From Alphaproteobacteria bacterium (lineage in GTDB: Bacteria; Pseudomonadota; Alphaproteobacteria; Rs-D84): a stretch of DNA of 10,511 nucleotides. The position numbers were made by a program, and so were the translations under genes. Every line of letters begins with the position of its first letter. Positions within the stretch are counted from its first letter, which is position 1. The DNA is taken from the NCBI GenBank assembly GCA_016285415.1, contig JAEEQU010000034.1:1-10511 (forward strand). Direction: 5' to 3'. The notes under the pieces were generated by a model. It had not been told where the DNA came from and searched no databases. It saw only the letters and a list, made by a program, of their open reading frames with translations. Shown here piece after piece: positions 7,438-10,511 of this stretch.

Positions 7438-7876
7438 ACTGAACGCGTTAATGAATGATAAATTACATCAAGATTATGCCATTGAATCTGGGGTGGCAAT
7501 GCATGTGCGTATGCAGAATATATTCTTTGATGAAAATGGTGGCGCATCGGGGGACACCGATATAATTGCCAAGATATCAAATAACAAAGAATTGGTTGAA
7601 TATATGGGGCCATTATCCAAAACAGAAGTTCCAATTGCGGGATATATTGGGGGTAAATTTGTTTCTTGTCGTGTGGATAGATTATACCTAAATGAAAAAA
7701 CAAAGCAGATAGTAGTTATTGATTATAAGACAGATACAGATAAAGAACGTTTTCGCCATAAATATATTGACCAATTAACCGAGTATTATAAATTACTGTG
7801 TGATGCATATCCGGAATTTAATGTACGCGGATTTATACTGTGGACCAATGATTTTACACTGGAAAATGTAATATAA
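7427..7876 (+). CDS. AddA C-terminal PD-(D/E)XK nuclease domain as a separate gene
   Basis: The 149-residue protein corresponds to the C-terminal nuclease domain of AddA, which cuts the strand exposed by the helicase. The RecB-type nuclease signatures are in order: SGVAMH with H26, a TEVPI segment with E67, RVDRLYL with D84, VVIDYKTD with D99 and K101, and DQLTEYYKLL with Q116 and Y120. The end reads FILWTND, matching the LLWTDG that closes alphaproteobacterial AddA. All catalytic positions appear intact, so this is not a decayed remnant. It starts inside addA in the +1 frame (ATG 7427, helicase stop 7435-7437), which suggests translational coupling. The alternative is one AddA gene broken by a recent or artefactual indel within 7415-7437. 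Together the two chains give about 1,026 residues, a compact AddA. Confidence 0.88.
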   Translation: MTNKLNALMNDKLHQDYAIESGVAMHVRMQNIFFDENGGASGDTDIIAKISNNKELVEYMGPLSKTEVPIAGYIGGKFVSCRVDRLYLNEKTKQIVVIDYKTDTDKERFRHKYIDQLTEYYKLLCDAYPEFNVRGFILWTNDFTLENVI

Positions 7877-7889
7877 AAGGTTATATAAT
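7860..7889 (+). promoter_or_regulatory. Candidate internal promoter of recN
   Basis: A perfect TATAAT lies at 7884-7889, preceded after 18 bases by TGGAAA (7860-7865, four of six matches to the -35). The ATG of recN starts six bases after the -10, so transcription would begin at or next to the A of the start codon, giving a leaderless message. The only Shine-Dalgarno-like run, AAAAGG at 7875-7880, is 15 bases from the ATG, longer than usual. Confidence 0.4.
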
Positions 7890-7895
7890 ACCGAC

Positions 7896-9551
7896 ATGTT
7901 AACGGACCTGCACATTTCAAACGTTGTTTTAATAGATAAACTAAATCTTGAATTTGGTTCTGGGCTTAATATTCTGACGGGGGAAACGGGGGCCGGTAAG
8001 AGTATATTATTGGATGCGTTGTCATTGGCATTGGGCGGACGCGGTGATACAGGGCTTATTCGTAATGGGACGGATACCGCAATGGTCAGTGCGGAATTTG
8101 ATGTATTAAATGACGCGGTTAAGGGAATATTACAAGAATCTGGTATAGATGCGGACGGTGATACATTGGTATTGCGTCGGACATTGGGAACAGATGGCAA
8201 AAGCCGCGCATGGATAAATGATACACCAGTGTCCGTTAAGACACTAAAGGCCGTTGGTGATGAATTGGTAGAGGTTCATGGTCAATTCGCCAATCATGCA
8301 TTGTTAAATCCCGCAATGCACAGAATCGCGCTGGATGATTTCGCCGTTAAAAATATTTCGGGGATGTCGGCGGCATTAAATGATGTTCGTGCTGCGTATA
8401 CCAAATATAATTCTGCATTAAATAAACTGCACGAGATAGAAGAATTTTTGGCAAAATCTGCGATGGAACAAGAATTTCTGGAACATAATGTTTCGGAACT
8501 GCGTGCGTTAAATGTACAACCTGGTGAAGAAGAAGATTTATCAAATCGGCGCACAGATATTATAAATGCACAAAAAAACACCGCAATTTTAAATGATGCA
8601 ATTGCTGCGATGGGGCGGGGTGGTGATACACTGGACGCGCAAATATTCGCGGTCGCACATATTTTGGAACGCATAAAAACAGAACCAAATCCATATGCCG
8701 AACAAATAGATGCGTTGTATAATGCCGCCGAAATGGTTGCAAATGTTGCAGGGCAAATTGCACCTGATGATATAGATACGGATACTGTTGATTCCATAGA
8801 AGAACGATTGTTCGCGATACGGGCGGCGGCGCGAAAACATCACGTAGGTGCCGATGAATTACCGAATAAATTGGCAGAAATGGAATCAGAATTAAACACA
8901 ATTAATAATTCTGATATGGAATTAAAGAAATTGAAGTCAGATGTTGCAAATTCAAAGCAAGAATATGATGAACTGGCCAAGAAATTATCAAAAATGCGCA
9001 GAACGGCGGCTGGCGAATTACGAACACAAATTTTGCGTGAATTGCCCGATTTAAAATTGGCCAATGCGGATTTTAATGTTGATATAGAAGAAACAGTGCC
9101 AACGGCATCGGGCTATGACAATATTGTGTTTATGATAAAGACAAATCCAGGCATGCCGTTTGCGCCACTGCACAAATCTGCGTCTGGGGGTGAATTGGCA
9201 CGATTAATGTTGGCATTGCGTGTTGTGTTGGCGGGTGAAAATGCCGCGCATACCTTCATTTTTGACGAGGTTGATACCGGAATCAGTGGTGCCACCGCCA
9301 GTGCCGTTGGAAATCGCCTTAATCGTCTTGCCGCTGGGTCGCAAGCGTTGGTGATAACTCATTCGGCTCAGGTTGCTGGCTATGGTGACAGGCACTTTAA
9401 AATTGAAAAGATGTCCAATGACAAAACCACAACGACCAATGTGCATGAAATTACAGGTGATGATAGATTAAATGAAATTGCGCGTATAATTAGCGGTGCA
9501 AAAATAACACCTGAATCATTGGCTACTGCAAAAACATTGATAAAGGGGTAA
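7896..9551 (+). CDS. recN: DNA repair protein RecN
   Basis: This is an SMC-like ATPase that binds and holds broken DNA ends during recombination repair. The 551 residues match the family length. The N-terminal half-ATPase has LHISNVVLIDKL and Walker A GETGAGKS at 29-36. VEVHGQFANHALLNP is the well-known RecN motif, usually HGQH/HGQF. The middle (about 150-390) is a short helical coiled coil, as in RecN and unlike full SMC proteins. The C-terminal half has the ABC signature SASGGELARLMLALR (S430, G431, G432, E433), Walker B FIFDEVDTGISG (D457, E458) and switch ITHSAQVAG (H489). It lies 19 bases after the AddA nuclease gene and 2 bases before a small lipoprotein gene. In many Alphaproteobacteria recN follows bamD; here it sits with addA instead. 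Confidence 0.96.
   Translation: MLTDLHISNVVLIDKLNLEFGSGLNILTGETGAGKSILLDALSLALGGRGDTGLIRNGTDTAMVSAEFDVLNDAVKGILQESGIDADGDTLVLRRTLGTDGKSRAWINDTPVSVKTLKAVGDELVEVHGQFANHALLNPAMHRIALDDFAVKNISGMSAALNDVRAAYTKYNSALNKLHEIEEFLAKSAMEQEFLEHNVSELRALNVQPGEEEDLSNRRTDIINAQKNTAILNDAIAAMGRGGDTLDAQIFAVAHILERIKTEPNPYAEQIDALYNAAEMVANVAGQIAPDDIDTDTVDSIEERLFAIRAAARKHHVGADELPNKLAEMESELNTINNSDMELKKLKSDVANSKQEYDELAKKLSKMRRTAAGELRTQILRELPDLKLANADFNVDIEETVPTASGYDNIVFMIKTNPGMPFAPLHKSASGGELARLMLALRVVLAGENAAHTFIFDEVDTGISGATASAVGNRLNRLAAGSQALVITHSAQVAGYGDRHFKIEKMSNDKTTTTNVHEITGDDRLNEIARIISGAKITPESLATAKTLIKG
9542..9548 (+). promoter_or_regulatory. Ribosome binding site of the small lipoprotein gene
   Basis: AAAGGGG lies five bases before the ATG at 9554 and within the last codons of recN. 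It is the strongest Shine-Dalgarno sequence in the operon and supports the reality of this very short gene. Confidence 0.65.
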
Positions 9552-9553
9552 TT

Positions 9554-9751
9554 ATGAAAAGCAAATACGTTTTTGCAATTGGGTTAAGTTTACTGCTTGT
9601 GAATGCGGGGTGTGGTGGTGACAAAGGACGTTCTACGTTGCGAAAAAAATTAAATAACGAATACGAAAACGCTATTCAAAAATATCAAGAAACGGTTCAA
9701 GATTCCGTCTTGAATAATGCTATTTATGAAAAAACAGCATATGTTTATTAG
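9554..9751 (+). CDS. Small putative lipoprotein, 65 residues
   Basis: A basic start (MKSK) leads into a hydrophobic stretch at about 5-16 and VNAGC with C20, followed by GGDKG. This looks like a lipoprotein signal, though Asn at -3 is not the usual Leu. The mature part would be only about 46 residues, highly charged and probably one helix (residues about 25-55), ending in KTAYVY. The gene begins two bases after the recN stop, has a strong ribosome binding site and is followed directly by a strong terminator, so it is the last gene of the operon. I do not recognise the family. It may be an alphaproteobacterial small envelope lipoprotein that happens to be co-transcribed with repair genes. Confidence 0.65.
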   Translation: MKSKYVFAIGLSLLLVNAGCGGDKGRSTLRKKLNNEYENAIQKYQETVQDSVLNNAIYEKTAYVY

Positions 9752-9753
9752 TT

Positions 9754-9782
9754 AAAACACCGCCAAATCGGCGGTGTTTTTA
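9754..9782. terminator. Strong bidirectional terminator ending the addA-recN operon
   Basis: AAAACACCGCC (9754-9764) pairs perfectly with GGCGGTGTTTT (9770-9780) around the loop AAATC, with a U-rich end on both strands. It separates the operon from the convergent gene whose stop codon (9780-9782) overlaps the 3' arm. Confidence 0.9.
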
Positions 9783-10112
9783 TTTGCAAAAATTACATTG
9801 TAATGCCTTGCTAATGATGGCATCTTGTATCGCAAGTATCCTTTGTGCCGCCGGTCTATGCTTTTTTGCGTCCGTACGCACAATGCATTTGATTTTACTT
9901 TGTTGCGGTAATTCAATAACATACTGAACAATCCCTGGCAACCATGTAAGTACGGAAAAATCCATCAAAGAATTAAAACTAGAATCGCGTACAGAATAGG
10001 TTGGGTCAATATTATTAAAAAGTTCGCCATACGATAAATATGCAACATCTATATCGTTACGTCCAAGTATATCATAAATTTGTTTTTCTGCTTTTGCTGT
10101 TAATCGTGCCAT
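9780..10112 (-). CDS. 110-residue hypothetical, possibly DUF2726-like nuclease fold
   Basis: No membrane segment or signal peptide is visible. The layout recalls DUF2726, a restriction-endonuclease-like domain: an opening LTAKAEKQIYDIL (E9), a middle SSFNSLMDFSVL (D51), a strand YVIELP with E67 where the family has IELDD, then TDAKKHRPAAQRILAIQDAIISKAL, comparable to the RD...KD...AG helix. The usual second Asp after IEL is Pro here and no catalytic Lys stands out, so activity is doubtful. The family assignment is my inference from pattern only. Start: AGAGG lies eight bases before the ATG, and a promoter sits upstream. The gene lies 50 bases downstream of xseA on the same strand. The protein ends in CNFCK. 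Confidence 0.6.
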   Translation of the reverse strand: MARLTAKAEKQIYDILGRNDIDVAYLSYGELFNNIDPTYSVRDSSFNSLMDFSVLTWLPGIVQYVIELPQQSKIKCIVRTDAKKHRPAAQRILAIQDAIISKALQCNFCK

Positions 10113-10134
10113 ATTTCTTGCCTCTTTTTATAGG

Positions 10135-10162
10135 ATAGTAAATCATTGTATTGTAATGTCAA
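10135..10162 (-). promoter_or_regulatory. Promoter of the 110-residue gene
   Basis: On the minus strand a perfect TTGACA (10162-10157) is followed after 16 bases by TACTAT (10140-10135), four of six matches to the -10. The -35 begins directly after the xseA stop codon, so this gene probably has its own transcript besides any read-through from xseA. Confidence 0.55.
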
Positions 10163-10511
10163 TTATAAATTTCCAACGCCATCAGCGAATTCAATACTTG
10201 TGATTTTGCCAATATCTTCGGCAGACGAAATAATGGTGTTATTTGCCCCACGTGCAATTGCATATCCACGATTTAATACATTTTTATAACTCAAAGAATT
10301 CAGCATTTTGCCCGCATATTCCACACCACGCGACAGTTCCGCCATCTTATTGCTTAGAATATTCGGCATTTTGGACACAATTTCCATTTTATGATGTGCG
10401 TCGGCCATTTTTGCATTTATGATAATTCCCAGTGTTCGCGTTATATCATCAACGCGTTGTGCCTGTTCCATAACCATTTGTCGTGGACTTTTGATAGTTA
10501 TGTTTTTAATC
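10163..10511 (-). CDS. xseA: Exodeoxyribonuclease VII large subunit, C-terminal part (window edge)
   Basis: XseA with XseB degrades single-stranded DNA to oligonucleotides. Only the last roughly 115 residues are here; the frame stays open to the right edge, and the ATG at 10477 is internal. SPRQ followed by EQAQRVDDI matches the start of the long helical domain of XseA, and NVLNRGYAIARG matches the conserved LxRGYA motif near the C-terminus. IGKITSIEFADGVGN matches the final D/G-rich strand that normally reads vxLxxxDGxxxa. The protein ends only a few residues after this, somewhat earlier than many XseA proteins. The nuclease core lies outside the window. No terminator is visible after the stop. 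Confidence 0.88.
   Translation of the reverse strand, partial: IKNITIKSPRQMVMEQAQRVDDITRTLGIIINAKMADAHHKMEIVSKMPNILSNKMAELSRGVEYAGKMLNSLSYKNVLNRGYAIARGANNTIISSAEDIGKITSIEFADGVGNL

Noticed and set aside
2787..9551. A Zorya-like or other defence island made of the membrane coiled-coil protein plus helicase and nuclease.
   Set aside because: The coiled-coil protein has only one membrane helix and no MotA/ExbB-like region, and the helicase and nuclease are clearly AddA, a housekeeping repair enzyme.
9554..9751. Remnant of bamD, which neighbours recN in many Alphaproteobacteria.
   Set aside because: BamD normally precedes recN and has tetratricopeptide repeats; this protein is too short and lacks a convincing match.
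1..10511. No gene in the window uses TGA as a stop (eight TAA, two TAG), hinting at TGA recoding.
   Set aside because: Ten stops in an AT-rich genome are too few, all tryptophans seen are TGG, and no gene needs an in-frame TGA to be complete.

Overview
The window reads as a piece of an AT-rich alphaproteobacterial chromosome. The helicase is of the alphaproteobacterial AddA type (Walker A in an ANAGTGKT context, a KGLQ-P motif V, and the nuclease ending in an LWT motif). The sigma factor is a primary RpoD, and a membrane coiled-coil protein has a C-terminal domain I recall from other Alphaproteobacteria. Tight spacing, TAA-dominated stops and a WGDG/BspA-like secreted protein would fit a small-genome, host- or gut-associated lineage, but that placement is inference. 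I see no mobile elements, CRISPR array, tRNA or rRNA, and no gene-free stretch over 300 bases.

Layout. (1) 1-842 (+): the 3' part of rpoD, closed by an intrinsic terminator at 851-877. (2) 903-1556 (+): a diverged guanylate-kinase-like P-loop protein, facing (3) 1611-2687 (-), an exported WGDG/BspA-like protein, with a shared bidirectional hairpin between them. (4) 2787-4712 (-): an inner-membrane coiled-coil protein, divergent from (5) a repair operon at 4804-9751 (+). The operon holds AddA helicase, its PD-(D/E)XK nuclease domain as a separate overlapping gene, RecN and a tiny putative lipoprotein, and ends at a perfect 11-bp terminator stem. (6) Converging on it are a 110-residue protein at 9780-10112 (-), possibly a degenerate DUF2726-like nuclease fold with its own promoter, and the 3' end of xseA (exonuclease VII large subunit), which runs off the right edge.

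How the genes work together. The right half is centred on double-strand-break repair and DNA end or single-strand processing: AddA would resect ends (its AddB partner is not in the window), RecN tethers and organises broken ends, and XseA degrades single strands. The left half is housekeeping transcription plus envelope and nucleotide-kinase-like functions.

Most worth a second look: the RpoD has Asn in place of two of the five promoter-melting aromatics of region 2.3 (Y425 and W433 in E. coli numbering); AddA appears to be two translationally coupled polypeptides with all motifs intact; recN has a perfect TATAAT ending six bases before its ATG, suggesting an additional leaderless transcript; and several lineage-specific proteins lack a clear function.
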